This document shows positions 35,425 to 44,703 of a stretch of 64,000 nt of DNA, piece by piece. Positions within the stretch are counted from its first letter, which is position 1, and each line of letters opens with the position of its first letter. Source of the stretch: Glaciecola sp964195425. Its GTDB lineage: Bacteria > Pseudomonadota > Gammaproteobacteria > Enterobacterales > Alteromonadaceae. A program made the translations under genes and the position numbers. The notes under the pieces were generated by a model. That model was not told where the DNA came from. It saw nothing but the letters and a program-made list of their open reading frames with translations, and searched no databases. Where the stretch lies: contig CAXMOM010000060.1 in assembly GCA_964195425.1 (NCBI GenBank), forward strand, positions 43,194 through 107,193, read 5' to 3'.

Positions 35425-35985
35425 ATGAGAACCCTAGATTTATTCGATACTGAAAGCCTTGATCAGCTTGTATGGCCCGACGATGAACAAGCGCTTTCTA
35501 TGACATCGTCGGCTTTGCTGGTGTTTACAGATTTTAAGATGTATCGACCATTAATCATAGACCATTCTTTGAAGGCTATACTACTTGAAGAGCTTATGAA
35601 AAAAGCGCAAGTACGCATGAAATTAGTACTAAATAAAGAGCGAAAATTTATTGGTGTGGTTGGGTATAACGACTTAAGTGAGCAGCAAGTTCTCAAAAAA
35701 GCGACTAATGGGATAACGCGCGAAGAACTGCTAGTAAGCGATTTTATGACGCCAAAAGCGAAACTCAAATCGTTTGATTACCAGCAACTTAGTGAAGCAA
35801 CGGTAGGTGATGTTGTTCGCACTTTGCAAAATAATGGCCAACAACATTGCTTGGTGATCGATCACCAAGCTCACGAAATCCGAGGGCTAATATCATCAAC
35901 TGAAATAGCGCGTAAACTCCGCATATCACTAAAAATAAATACACAGCCTTCGTTTATGCAATTATTTAACGAAATAGAAGCCTAA
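35425..35985 (+). CDS. CBS-domain protein
   Basis: A 186-residue soluble protein with a pair of cystathionine-beta-synthase-type modules. The first includes LVLNKERKFIGVVGYNDLSEQQV; the second contains LLVSDFMTPKAKLKSFDYQQLSEATVGDVVRTLQNNGQQHCLVIDHQAHEIRGLISSTEIA, where the VxDFMTP and RGLISSTEIA patterns are typical. CBS pairs bind adenosyl ligands and act as energy sensors or regulatory modules; there is no attached catalytic domain. ATG 35425 is preceded by GAGGT at nine bases. The upstream tandem dyad repeat suggests tight regulation. It is divergent from a nitroreductase gene. Confidence 0.82.
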   Translation: MRTLDLFDTESLDQLVWPDDEQALSMTSSALLVFTDFKMYRPLIIDHSLKAILLEELMKKAQVRMKLVLNKERKFIGVVGYNDLSEQQVLKKATNGITREELLVSDFMTPKAKLKSFDYQQLSEATVGDVVRTLQNNGQQHCLVIDHQAHEIRGLISSTEIARKLRISLKINTQPSFMQLFNEIEA

Positions 35986-36028
35986 GCTGAATGGCAAATT
36001 TTGAATTTGAGTAAAAAGCGTAAGCCGC

Positions 36029-36655
36029 CTAGCGAATTTCAATCAACACTTCATTGCGTCGAAACATAGGTAAAGTAAGCGGGCCGTTATAGCCTGCTTT
36101 TACCGGTGCACTAATTGCGGTGTAGCCGTTTTCAGCCATCCAAACTAATAATATTTCGCTATGCTCTTCTACATTACTATCGCTTAGCGTTCCGGTGAAT
36201 TGAATCGTCGCCACGCGATAGTCTTTGAGCTCACTAACTATCACTTCAGGGTTAGTTGGCTTTGGTGTGGTCTCTAAGGTGAAGTCTTTGGGCATAACAA
36301 ATGACATAACCTGCTTGCTTGCGCTCTCATTCATAAATACTGGCGCGGTCATCGCAATTTCAGCGCCACTTTTGTCTTCTTCATTATCCATTATTACAGG
36401 CGCGGTCATCGCAATTTCGTTAGCGCCCTCGTTTGCGCCGGTGATGTATTTAAATAACTTCCTAAACGCGCTATTTCCGCTGTTACTCGACATACTAGCC
36501 GATACTAGTATCATTGGGTCGTATAAACGCACTTCAATTTGTTCTTCAACATCCGATTTTAAGACGGTATACGGGGCTGTTTCAACACCGTTTTGACCAA
36601 CGACGGAACATCCTGCCACAAAAATTGATGTAAATATTGCTAGAAGTGTTTTCAC
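36029..36655 (-). CDS. SOUL-family heme-binding lipoprotein
   Basis: A 208-residue predicted lipoprotein; the signal peptide MKTLLAIFTSIFVAGC ends in lipobox VAGC with Cys16. The SOUL domain follows: PYTVLKSDVEEQIEVRLYDPM, the repeated EIAMTAPV motif (EIAMTAPVIM and EIAMTAPVFM), SFVMPKDFTLETTPKPTNPEV and the C-terminal VWMAENGYTA. SOUL/HBP proteins bind heme or porphyrins; the bacterial role is unclear. The start is GTG 36655 with AAGGA six bases upstream. It stands alone, transcribed in the same direction as the cytochrome b561 and catalase genes upstream, 175 bp away, which makes a heme-related context plausible. Confidence 0.88.
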   Translation of the reverse strand: MKTLLAIFTSIFVAGCSVVGQNGVETAPYTVLKSDVEEQIEVRLYDPMILVSASMSSNSGNSAFRKLFKYITGANEGANEIAMTAPVIMDNEEDKSGAEIAMTAPVFMNESASKQVMSFVMPKDFTLETTPKPTNPEVIVSELKDYRVATIQFTGTLSDSNVEEHSEILLVWMAENGYTAISAPVKAGYNGPLTLPMFRRNEVLIEIR

Positions 36656-36830
36656 TTTAATTCCTTAAATAGGGCTTTTTATGAAGCCAATTATTAGCAA
36701 CCGGTCTGCTGTATTTGGAGTAGAACAGGCTGTTGTTCTGAATATTGGTGTTTGTACGAAGATATCTAAAGTAAAGTTCTAAATTCAGGCCTATACTCGA
36801 GCAATGGCCTAAATATAGCGGGTTTAGCGT

Positions 36831-37382
36831 TTATTTTGGTTTTTTACTATAAAGCATCGACGCTAACACACGGTCTTGCCGAAAAAGTCCATGATATAAC
36901 GCGGCTAATACATGCGTGACAATCATCACTATTAACAACCACGCCATCCATGCATGAAACTCTCTGAAAAAAGCGTAGGCTTTTATATTAGCGTCAATAA
37001 GATGCGGTAAGGTGAAGGTGCTAAATACCGTTATCGCACGACCGTCAGCGCTTTGCATAAGCCAGCCAGATAATGGCATTAGCAACATAGCGGCGTATAG
37101 CCCGAAGTGGGTAAGTTTGCCTGCCATCACTTGTAAGTTTGAAAGCTTTTTAGGAAGCTTGGGGCGCGGCGTTATAAACGTGTTGATAAGTCTTATTATG
37201 ATCATAAGCAACAGCAACACACCAAAGGATTTATGCAGGTTAATGGCGACTGGCTGCCACACAGCTAAACTTCCTACCATTGATAAGCCAATTAACAACA
37301 TTGATATTATCAGTACGGCCATTGACCAGTGTATCAAACGGCTTCGCGCCGGATAGTACTTTATTGATTTGCGATTATTCAT
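36831..37382 (-). CDS. cytochrome b561 family membrane protein
   Basis: Four-helix diheme cytochrome b561 of about 183 residues. Helix 1 begins SRLIHWSMAVLIISMLL with a heme-ligand His, helix 2 has NLHKSFGVLLLLMIIIRL, helix 3 LTHFGLYAAMLLMPLSGWLM and helix 4 REFHAWMAWLLIVMIVTHVLAALYHGLF, giving paired histidines for two hemes. ATG 37382 is preceded by GGAGG eight bases upstream, so I prefer it to the ATG at 37397. It begins 30 bp after the catalase-like gene and probably forms a unit with it, passing electrons to or from the periplasmic enzyme. The same pairing is found in other proteobacteria. Confidence 0.9.
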   Translation of the reverse strand: MNNRKSIKYYPARSRLIHWSMAVLIISMLLIGLSMVGSLAVWQPVAINLHKSFGVLLLLMIIIRLINTFITPRPKLPKKLSNLQVMAGKLTHFGLYAAMLLMPLSGWLMQSADGRAITVFSTFTLPHLIDANIKAYAFFREFHAWMAWLLIVMIVTHVLAALYHGLFRQDRVLASMLYSKKPK

Positions 37383-37412
37383 TAGCAAAGCCTCCACTTG
37401 TAAATAAACACA

Positions 37413-38495
37413 TTATTCATTCTCTCCCAATAATACTTCTTTCGCTCTTCGTCTAAATGACTCAGCATAAGCAGAAGATCGAGCTCTTAGTATTGGGTCG
37501 GCCGAAGGTTTTATGCCCTTTGGTAATACAAGCGGATCAAAATTAATATTTGCACACTCGCCGCCATCTTGCACAGAGTATTGCTGGATACTGAGCGTAC
37601 CGGCATTTATAGTTTTGCGCTGTGTAGGCCAAAGAATTGTTGGATTTGCCTCGTCATCTTCTGGCGTTGCTAAGGTAAATACCAAATCAAATTTTACAGG
37701 GGCTATTTTCAGCATCTGCGCGAGCTGTTCTTGCAATGCATCTGGGTTTTGGTCATCAACATTCAATACTTTTGCCGCTTCGACTAAAGGAACAGCCTGC
37801 CAGCGAACGGCTTGCTGAGTATGGCTTTCATCAACTAAATAAAAAGCATTAATACTATTGTAAATCTCGCCGGCAAAACTCGTGGCCGGAATGTAAGTAT
37901 CCTTCCACTCTAAAAAGGCCTTACTTTCAGGATGGTCAGCAAAAAATGCACTGATTTTACTTGGGTCGCGCTGCTTAGTTTCGGGATTTGGCGCTAGGGC
38001 TTTAAGCTGCGCATAAAACGCTTCAGGCGTGGCAACGGCCATTACCGGGGGCGTGTTCATAGCAATCCGCCACTCGCTACCATGAACACTTGTGTCTTTA
38101 ATAGACAAAGCAAGGCTGCGCACCGGGGCCTTTAAATCAGGTGCGGTTGGATTGTTTCCTGCTATTGAGAAGCGACCAACAAATGGAAAGCTACCGGCTT
38201 GCAATACACTTGCCGTAGAATATTTATTGAGTGCCCCATTAGATTCAAACACACCCCCAACGCAGCTACCTTTGGCATGTGTTCTGCGAAAACCAGCATG
38301 TACTTGTTCACCTTGCTGCAAATCAACAAACTGTTGTGCAGTAACTGTATCTTTATTAACAAATGCAGATACTTTGTAAAACAGTACGAAAGCCACCGGT
38401 AAAATAATGATGAAACCGATTAAGCTTGCCTGTTTTTCAGATATTTTACTTTTCATTCGCTGTTTTAAGCGTTTATATTTTGAATCCTTTATCAA
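37413..38495 (-). CDS. catalase-related heme peroxidase, membrane-anchored
   Basis: A 360-residue minimal catalase fold. The N-terminal hydrophobic segment (about 24-40) is a signal anchor that places the enzyme in the periplasm. The distal His is His73 in VHAGFRRTHAKG, and the proximal heme Tyr is Tyr343 in RARSSAYAESFRRR, with Arg339 one turn before it. At this length it belongs to the SrpA/catalase-related peroxidase group rather than full catalases. The start is TTG 38495 with GAGGA eight bases upstream; a later ATG (38456) has no Shine-Dalgarno. The cytochrome b561 next to it is the probable electron partner. Just upstream is a (GTTT)5 repeat. Confidence 0.9.
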   Translation of the reverse strand: MIKDSKYKRLKQRMKSKISEKQASLIGFIIILPVAFVLFYKVSAFVNKDTVTAQQFVDLQQGEQVHAGFRRTHAKGSCVGGVFESNGALNKYSTASVLQAGSFPFVGRFSIAGNNPTAPDLKAPVRSLALSIKDTSVHGSEWRIAMNTPPVMAVATPEAFYAQLKALAPNPETKQRDPSKISAFFADHPESKAFLEWKDTYIPATSFAGEIYNSINAFYLVDESHTQQAVRWQAVPLVEAAKVLNVDDQNPDALQEQLAQMLKIAPVKFDLVFTLATPEDDEANPTILWPTQRKTINAGTLSIQQYSVQDGGECANINFDPLVLPKGIKPSADPILRARSSAYAESFRRRAKEVLLGENE

Positions 38496-38522
38496 CCCTA
38501 CTGTCCTCGTTGTTAGTTAATT

Positions 38523-38542
38523 GTTTGTTTGTTTGTTTGTTT
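38523..38542. repeat. tetranucleotide repeat (GTTT)5
   Basis: Five GTTT units lie 28-47 bp upstream of the TTG start of the catalase-like gene, in its promoter or leader. The copy number is low, so slippage is possible but not shown. Confidence 0.7.
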
Positions 38543-38580
38543 TCAAACCCAGCTTACTATTAGGGTATTATACAATACAA

Positions 38581-39195
38581 CTACTCTAGCCCTTTGTGCG
38601 CCGGCATACTCAAATTTCGCGTAATGGCTAATGCTCTAATAATAAATGCAACTGCACCGCCCATTATAAGGGCAATCCCTTCGCCAATAGGCGTATAGAC
38701 ATGAATAGCAGAATAAGTCGACGCACCTAGCAAAGAGGCCGTAATATAAATTTCTCTTTGGAATACCACTGGCACATCATTCACAATAACGTCTCGTATA
38801 ATGCCACCAAGGCAAGCACTAAATACGCCCATAATAATCGCTACGGGGATATTCATTCCAAGGGAGAGTGCTTTTTGCGCACCAAGAGTAGTAAACAAAG
38901 CCATGCCTAGCGCATCAGCCCACAATAGAGCTTTTGAACGTTTAGAAATATGTCGTGTGGCAAAATAAGTGACTATGGCTGTCACACTGCACACAATAAT
39001 AGTGTGGTAATCATCTAACCAAAATACAGGCACATCTAGAATAGTGTCGCGTAATGTACCTCCTCCAATGCCGGTAATGCAGGCCATGAAAACAAAGCCA
39101 ACCCAGTCGAGACGATGGCGAGCTGCCACCAAAGCACCCGAAATTGCAAAAGCAATAGTGGCGGCAACGTTGGTAATAAATAAGAGGGTTAACAA
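38581..39195 (-). CDS. TRIC-type cation channel family protein (UPF0126/YadS)
   Basis: A 204-residue integral membrane protein with seven predicted helices arranged as a duplicated three-helix unit. Each repeat carries the glycine-rich motif followed by Arg-Asp: ACITGIGGGTLRDTILDVPVF and FSACLGGIIRDVIVNDVPVVF. This is the UPF0126/TRIC family; characterised members are trimeric potassium-permeable channels, and other members may carry glycine. The frame begins at TTG 39195 without an obvious Shine-Dalgarno. It stands alone; about 250 bp with no recognisable element separates it from the GH16 gene. Confidence 0.88.
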   Translation of the reverse strand: MLTLLFITNVAATIAFAISGALVAARHRLDWVGFVFMACITGIGGGTLRDTILDVPVFWLDDYHTIIVCSVTAIVTYFATRHISKRSKALLWADALGMALFTTLGAQKALSLGMNIPVAIIMGVFSACLGGIIRDVIVNDVPVVFQREIYITASLLGASTYSAIHVYTPIGEGIALIMGGAVAFIIRALAITRNLSMPAHKGLE

Positions 39196-39447
39196 ATGAT
39201 TAAGGGCTTATGTATATGGATAAAACAGCTCTATAGTATGCGTCAAATCTATTCAAAACCCAATCAATAATGAGGAAAACTGAAGATAAAATAGCCATTG
39301 GTATTTTTCTGCGCAGTGCCTGCGCTAAATAGGTGTCAAATTGAATGGCGGTTTTAGCGGTTACATCGTATAGCAGTAGATGAACCGCGAAATATAACTA
39401 GAAATGTTAGAGAGACTTAACTATATCGACTTCTCTCATCAATTTTT

Positions 39448-40314
39448 TTACCTCCAGTATTCGTGTTTTACCCAATCAACTTCCATAACCCATTCGCGTA
39501 CTTCCATCGGAGAATCAGTAATTTTAGCGTAATTCAAGATAGCAAACATTGCTTCAGGATATATATCGCCTTCACCTACATTACGATACACTTCTTTACC
39601 ATCAACGCGATAAATCAGATCGTTTCCCGACCACTCAACAGAAAAGTCGTGATACTCATCTAAATCTGCTTCTATTGCCGTTCTTAATGTCCGCCAGTCT
39701 CCTTTGTCACATTGACCAAGACTTTTTATTGCGCCGGTAGTAAATTTGTCTGCATGATGATCGCCGTGATGCTCAAAAATATCAATTTCTCCTGAACCGG
39801 TTAATGGCCAGCACACATATTCATCTTGCTCTTGCACAGGTGCTTCATTGTTTTGCGCGCCTAATAACCACCAAGCGGGAAACATGCTTTTTTGACCATT
39901 ACCTGGAACTTTTAATCTAGCCGTCCATTTACCCTTAACGAACTCCTTAAGATTCTTAGACGCAATCCGACCCGCTAAATACTGAGTGTCTGGTTGTTGT
40001 GTACCAAACTTATCTACATTAGGACAGGTACGCTTTTCGCCCATATCTATAAGCTTTATCTTTAACGTTCCATCACTAACTACCCGAGTCCCATATTCCC
40101 CGTCGGGTACATAACACTGATGTTCATTATTCACCCAAATCATTTGGTCTTGCCAGTTATCGGCGTTAAAAGTGTCAAAGTCATCAAAAAAACTAATGTT
40201 CCAACCGGGTGTTTCGGTAGGCGATTTGGTCGTTTCATTCTTTGTAATACCACCAGTACAGGCAGACAATAACGAAACCGAAGCCATTGCAATAATGGGT
40301 AAAATAAATTTCAT
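39448..40314 (-). CDS. lipoprotein endoglucanase, glycoside hydrolase family 16
   Basis: A 288-residue GH16 beta-glucanase, most likely an endo-beta-1,3-glucanase (laminarinase). The lipobox is LLSAC with Cys19. The catalytic signature GEIDIFEH supplies nucleophile Glu176, Asp178 and acid/base Glu181, and KSMFPAWWLLGAQN plus HDFSVEWSGNDLIYRVDG are typical strands. ATG 40314 has GGAG at ideal spacing; the frame to 40332 adds six residues. It is the last gene of GH3-MFS-GH16 transcribed leftward. As a surface or periplasmic lipoprotein it would cut laminarin-type glucan to oligosaccharides for uptake. Lichenase or kappa-carrageenase specificity cannot be excluded from sequence alone. Confidence 0.9.
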   Translation of the reverse strand: MKFILPIIAMASVSLLSACTGGITKNETTKSPTETPGWNISFFDDFDTFNADNWQDQMIWVNNEHQCYVPDGEYGTRVVSDGTLKIKLIDMGEKRTCPNVDKFGTQQPDTQYLAGRIASKNLKEFVKGKWTARLKVPGNGQKSMFPAWWLLGAQNNEAPVQEQDEYVCWPLTGSGEIDIFEHHGDHHADKFTTGAIKSLGQCDKGDWRTLRTAIEADLDEYHDFSVEWSGNDLIYRVDGKEVYRNVGEGDIYPEAMFAILNYAKITDSPMEVREWVMEVDWVKHEYWR

Positions 40315-40356
40315 ATGTTCTCCAAAAGACATGAGTTTACCTGTTTTTAACTATTC

Positions 40357-41964
40357 CTAACTAGGCTTAGGTTCTTTGACTAATTCTTTAGCTAATTCTT
40401 CAAGAGATTTACCTTTTGTTTCAGGTAGCAGCTTGACAATGATTACCAGCCCAATAAGTGCAAACACACCATACAAACCGAAGGTCACGGTTGTGCCAAA
40501 GTTGGAGACTTCCCATGGGAAGATGAACTGCACACCAAAACTAACCCCCGAATTAATAAGCCCTACAAATGATATTGCAATCCCACGAATTTGATTCGGA
40601 AAGAGCTCAGAGAACAACACCCACATAACCGGCCCTAAAGACATTGCAAAACACGCGACAAAGCCCAATATACTGACCAAAATGAGCGTTTGATTTAACT
40701 CAATAGAGGCTGAAATAATGCTTGATTCATGTTCACTTGCTGCACTGTCCCCAAGCAAGGTCTTGAGCTCAGCTTTAAACTCAAGCTCATCTTCAAAGGT
40801 CACGTCCATAATGGGCGCAAGTGCAGCTTGAGAGACACCAATTTCAGTCCATGCTATGGAGTCATTTTTAATAGTGTAAGTTGCCGAATTAAAACCAGAG
40901 GCCAAACTGAACATACATATTGCAATGCCAGTAACACCCACCGTTAATAAGCTTTTCCTACCTACTTTGTCTATCAATAGAATCGCCACAATGGTGAACG
41001 CAAGGTTGGTCACCCCTACTAGGATAGCCTGCATGAATGCAGCGTCGGTGCCTAAACCAGATAGCTCAAAAATCATAGGCGCATAGAAGAAAACAGCATT
41101 AATGCCGGTAATTTGTTGCAAAATAGCAATCGAAATACCAATAATCATCACCAAACGCATAGGAGGCTGACGCAAAACGCTCAACTTTGTCCATATCGTT
41201 TGCTCAGGCTTATCGCGGTTTTTGATATTATCTTCTTTAATAGCCTGCAGTATAAGGTCAACGTCTATGGCCGCTTGGGCTGGGCTGGTGGTCTTACTTA
41301 ATATTTGTAGCGCTTCATCTTCACGTCCACGCATGGCCAACCATCTAGGGCTTTCTGGTACCCAAAATAGACCCAGTAAATAAACCAAAGCAGGAATCAT
41401 TTCAAGTCCCAACATCCAGCGCCAATTCCACTGTGAAAACCCTGCACTAATCGCCCATGGACTGTCAGAAGCAGCGAGTTGTAAAATAAGGTAGTTGGTG
41501 AAAAATGCAACTGAAATACCTAATACAATATTCAACTGGTTCATTGACACCATGCGCCCACGCAAATGCGCGGGAGAAATTTCTGCAATATAAACGGGGG
41601 CAATAATAAGCGCGGCACCGACACCAAATCCGCCCAACATTCTAGCGATAACTAAGGTAATAAAATCGGGGGCTAAGGCAGAGGCTAAGGCAGAGATAAA
41701 AAAGAGCGTCGCTGCCACCCTCAATATTAGCTTACGACCAAATCTGTCACTTAAGGGGCCTGTCACCATCATCGCAAAGGTTGCGGTTAAAGATAAAGAA
41801 GCAACAGCCCAGCCTAACTCTAATTTACTTAAGGCAAATTCAGGCTCAATGAACTTAACGACTCCAGAGATGACAGAAGCGTCAAAGCCCATTAGGAATC
41901 CACCTAAAGCGGCAATTAAACTAATTTTTAACGTATATAAGGTAGAAGATGTTGAAGTGTTCAA
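40357..41964 (-). CDS. sugar transporter, MFS sugar porter family
   Basis: A 535-residue 12-helix sugar:proton symporter. Sugar-porter motifs are all present: GGFLMGFDASVISG in TM1, GPLSDRFGRK in the 2-3 loop, PESPRWLAMRGR after TM6, QQITGINAVFFYAPM in TM7, VGRKSLLTVG in loop 8-9, and PETKGKSLEEL at the C-terminus. A long insertion between TM9 and TM10 (about 370-430) is unusual for short sugar porters but occurs in marine members. The only early start in frame is TTG 41964 (a stop lies just upstream). It lies between GH3 and GH16 and probably imports glucose or laminari-oligosaccharides. Confidence 0.9.
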   Translation of the reverse strand: MNTSTSSTLYTLKISLIAALGGFLMGFDASVISGVVKFIEPEFALSKLELGWAVASLSLTATFAMMVTGPLSDRFGRKLILRVAATLFFISALASALAPDFITLVIARMLGGFGVGAALIIAPVYIAEISPAHLRGRMVSMNQLNIVLGISVAFFTNYLILQLAASDSPWAISAGFSQWNWRWMLGLEMIPALVYLLGLFWVPESPRWLAMRGREDEALQILSKTTSPAQAAIDVDLILQAIKEDNIKNRDKPEQTIWTKLSVLRQPPMRLVMIIGISIAILQQITGINAVFFYAPMIFELSGLGTDAAFMQAILVGVTNLAFTIVAILLIDKVGRKSLLTVGVTGIAICMFSLASGFNSATYTIKNDSIAWTEIGVSQAALAPIMDVTFEDELEFKAELKTLLGDSAASEHESSIISASIELNQTLILVSILGFVACFAMSLGPVMWVLFSELFPNQIRGIAISFVGLINSGVSFGVQFIFPWEVSNFGTTVTFGLYGVFALIGLVIIVKLLPETKGKSLEELAKELVKEPKPS

Positions 41965-42122
41965 AGGAGCCTTTGGGTGTTTTTACAAAAATGTTAACAT
42001 TAGTTTTACAAAGTTTTCCTAATTATAGCAAGCAATATTTGGATAAGACGACCAAGTGGACTTTGAACGCTATACAATGCCCTATCCTCAGCCGGCAGCC
42101 AACTCAAAATCCAAGAGTGATC

Positions 42123-43973
42123 TTAGTATTTGCTTAATCCAAAGCCAAACGGATAAAGGGCTTTATCTGAATTTTCATCAAGCGGTAAGTCTTCATATTT
42201 GTTGGGCCATGAAGTCGGTAATTTGCCCACCGGCACAAAGCCATCTGCCGCAAACAGGAAATCGGCCACGCCTGCCCCTTCTGAGCCTGGCAGCCAAGCT
42301 GCTATAAACGCATCACTGGTGTCGATGACATCTGTGACCGTAAGCGCCCTGCCAGAAATTAGAACAACAATCACCTGTTTCCCTAGCGCTTTACACTGCT
42401 CAATCATGGCATGTTGTTCTGGCTTAAGATTAAGATTGTCAGAATCGCCCATGAACTCGGCATACGGTAACTCACCTACCACGGCAACGACTTTTTTAGC
42501 TGTCATGCTTGGCGTGCATTGCGTAGGGTTATATTCCACGTTAGCAGCAAAACCTTCTATACCATCTAAAATAGTAGTGGCCGAAGCGTAACTATGGGTT
42601 TGTCCTTGCCAGTGAATTGACCACCCACCGCTTTGTAAGCCACTGTTATTGGCATGCTTGCCAACCACGGCAATGGTTTCTTGAGCGCTAAGCGGCAAAG
42701 CTTGAGACTCCGATTTCAACAATACCAGTGATTCTCTCACAGCTTGACGGGCTACCTCTCTATGCTGTGTTGATCCTACTAAGGCTGAGTATTCTCGTTT
42801 AGCAAACGGGTCTTTAAATAGTCCTAAGTCAAATTTTAGCCCCACAATACGGCTTACCGCATCATTTATGCGCTGCATACTTACGGTACCATCTAGCACA
42901 GTGGCTTTTAGCTTTGCCATGAATTCATCGTGATTGCCAGGCTGCATTGCTATATCGATGCCGGCATTAATAACGGTATACGGTTCGCCCCAGCGCGTTC
43001 CGCCTAGCCAATCGGTTACTACTACCCCATTAAAGCCAAGCTGCTGTTTAAGCACATCTTGCACAAGATATTCATGCTGATGCATATTAATGCCGTTTAC
43101 CGAATTAAAGCCTACCATTATCGATGCTACGCCCGCATCGACGGCAGCTTTGTAAGGCGGTAAAAAGCGATTGTTTAAGGCGGCATCGTCTATAATGGAA
43201 TCACCACCTTCTTTCCCGCCAGAAGTGGCACCGTCTCCCAAATAGTGTTTCGCGGTAGCGGCTATTGTGTTGCGATCACCCAAGCTACTGCCTTGGTGAC
43301 CTTGCACGGAAGCAATCACGGCTTTAGTCGTTAACTCTGCATTTTCTGAAAATGCTTCGTAAACGCGACCCCAATGCTCATGATCGGGCATGGCTATAAC
43401 GGGTGAAAAGGTCCAATTGAATCCAGTACCCGCCGCTTCAATTGCGGTAATTTCGGCGGCACGTTTAATAAGGTCGAAATTACGGGTTGCCCCCATTCCT
43501 ATATTATGTGGAAAAATAACCGCGCCTTCGAAGGTATTTTGTCCATGAATAGCATCTACCCCAATAAGTAGCGGAACGCCCAGCCGAGTTTGTAAAGCAT
43601 GTTGTTGAAAAGTATCAAATTTGTCGACCCAATCAATTACATTAGGCCCAGGTGTAGCCCCTTCAGTATGTATAATTGAACCGAGTGTTTTGGCCTGAAT
43701 AATTGCGGGAGTCACGCTATTGTGCCAAACAGACTGCGTCATTTGGCCTATTTTTTCATCTAGGGACATTTCATTAATAAAAGCCCTTACAATTTCTTCT
43801 TTGGAATCGAAACCACAAATATCAAATTGTGCGCTTCCCCACAAACACTCCACATCAATAGCGTTTTTTACAGCACGTGGGCTCGGTTCTACAGTTTGTT
43901 TTGTTGCGCAAGCATTAAGGATAGTCAACGCAATTGCTATTGACGTAAGATTGAAAAATTTGTTCTGATTCAC
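42123..43973 (-). CDS. lipoprotein beta-glucosidase, glycoside hydrolase family 3
   Basis: A 616-residue GH3 exo-glucosidase. The signal peptide ends in lipobox ILNAC with Cys22. The TIM barrel contains GVDAIHGQNTFEGAVIFPHNIG and KHYLGDGAT; the nucleophile is Asp321 in NGVVVTDWLGG. The second domain has VAVVGELPYAEFMGDSDNL, where the Glu is the likely acid/base, and ends in the usual YPFGFGLSKY. It starts with GTG 43973. It would release glucose from beta-glucan oligosaccharides made by the GH16 enzyme, for uptake by the MFS transporter that follows 158 bp downstream. Confidence 0.92.
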   Translation of the reverse strand: MNQNKFFNLTSIAIALTILNACATKQTVEPSPRAVKNAIDVECLWGSAQFDICGFDSKEEIVRAFINEMSLDEKIGQMTQSVWHNSVTPAIIQAKTLGSIIHTEGATPGPNVIDWVDKFDTFQQHALQTRLGVPLLIGVDAIHGQNTFEGAVIFPHNIGMGATRNFDLIKRAAEITAIEAAGTGFNWTFSPVIAMPDHEHWGRVYEAFSENAELTTKAVIASVQGHQGSSLGDRNTIAATAKHYLGDGATSGGKEGGDSIIDDAALNNRFLPPYKAAVDAGVASIMVGFNSVNGINMHQHEYLVQDVLKQQLGFNGVVVTDWLGGTRWGEPYTVINAGIDIAMQPGNHDEFMAKLKATVLDGTVSMQRINDAVSRIVGLKFDLGLFKDPFAKREYSALVGSTQHREVARQAVRESLVLLKSESQALPLSAQETIAVVGKHANNSGLQSGGWSIHWQGQTHSYASATTILDGIEGFAANVEYNPTQCTPSMTAKKVVAVVGELPYAEFMGDSDNLNLKPEQHAMIEQCKALGKQVIVVLISGRALTVTDVIDTSDAFIAAWLPGSEGAGVADFLFAADGFVPVGKLPTSWPNKYEDLPLDENSDKALYPFGFGLSKY

Positions 43974-44058
43974 GATGAGATATACTTATAATAATACTAA
44001 GTAGTACAGAGTAACTGATATTTTTCATACGTTAAAGTAGTAAGGTAGTAAGACTGTC

Positions 44059-44097
44059 AAATACCCTTGGTACTAGTATGCAAGCACTAGGGTATTT
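44059..44097. terminator. inverted repeat between the cytochrome c gene and the GH3 gene
   Basis: Perfect 9-bp arms AAATACCCT / AGGGTATTT (44059-44067 and 44089-44097) with a 21-nt loop. It follows the cytochrome c stop on the minus strand but has no strong U tract and a long loop; an operator for the GH3 operon is an alternative reading. Confidence 0.45.
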
Positions 44098-44105
44098 TCA
44101 TCACA

Positions 44106-44555
44106 TTAGTAACGCCCATATGCTGTGTATTCATATGGTTTTACTTTGTAATGTGGTTGTAAGTAAGTAACCAAATCGACAAGCTCAGTTACCGTCATAA
44201 CATCATTATAGTTACGCATTTTCGACTTACCTGATTCATCTATTGTATTTAATTTATAACTTCTAGCAATTTTGTGAGAGGGATTAATTACGCTTGTCAC
44301 CAAATCAGCATAAGTAGTCACCTTGGTTGATTCACCGCCCAATTGAACCGCTCGATCCAATTGAAGTTTTACGGCCTCATCCGATACACCAGGAAGCGTG
44401 TGGCAAGCAAGACATTGGTGTTTAATAAATACTTGTTGTCCCTTAACTTCGTCGCCCTTGGGTAAACTAAAACCTCTTGGCGAATCTGGACCATAATTAC
44501 AAGCAGTAAGAGAAATAATTCCACTTGCTATAAGTAAAATAGAATATTTGTTCAT
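44106..44555 (-). CDS. monoheme c-type cytochrome lipoprotein
   Basis: A 149-residue protein with a lipoprotein signal (lipobox LTAC, Cys19) and one heme c site, CLACH with Cys48, Cys51 and His52. The C-terminal segment MRNYNDVMTVTELVDLVTYL supplies candidate Met ligands, as in class I cytochromes c. The Shine-Dalgarno AAGGA precedes ATG 44555 by seven bases. It would sit in the periplasm anchored to a membrane and shuttle electrons. An FNR/FixK-type box with a correctly spaced -10-like hexamer lies 90-103 bp upstream, so low-oxygen induction is likely. No oxidase or reductase is adjacent. Confidence 0.88.
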   Translation of the reverse strand: MNKYSILLIASGIISLTACNYGPDSPRGFSLPKGDEVKGQQVFIKHQCLACHTLPGVSDEAVKLQLDRAVQLGGESTKVTTYADLVTSVINPSHKIARSYKLNTIDESGKSKMRNYNDVMTVTELVDLVTYLQPHYKVKPYEYTAYGRY

Positions 44556-44644
44556 TATATTTCCTTTTTCATCTAATTAAATATCAACAGAAGAATTGTC
44601 TAAACCCTGCTTAATTCAAAATAGCGCTTAGCACTATTTTAACA

Positions 44645-44658
44645 TTGACGAAGATCAA
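44645..44658 (-). promoter_or_regulatory. FNR/FixK-type box upstream of the cytochrome c gene
   Basis: Minus-strand sequence TTGATCTTCGTCAA matches TTGAT-N4-ATCAA with one change. The hexamer TATTTT (44623-44618; 4/6 match to TATAAT) begins 35 nt downstream of the box start. Confidence 0.75.
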
Positions 44659-44703
44659 ACTACGGCTTGCTGACGGCTAGAAAGGCAAAAAAATTAACAA
44701 CAA

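Noticed and set aside
38523..38542. Phase-variable contingency repeat
   Set aside because: Five tetranucleotide units are fewer than usual for such loci and lie outside the reading frame; kept only as a weak observation.
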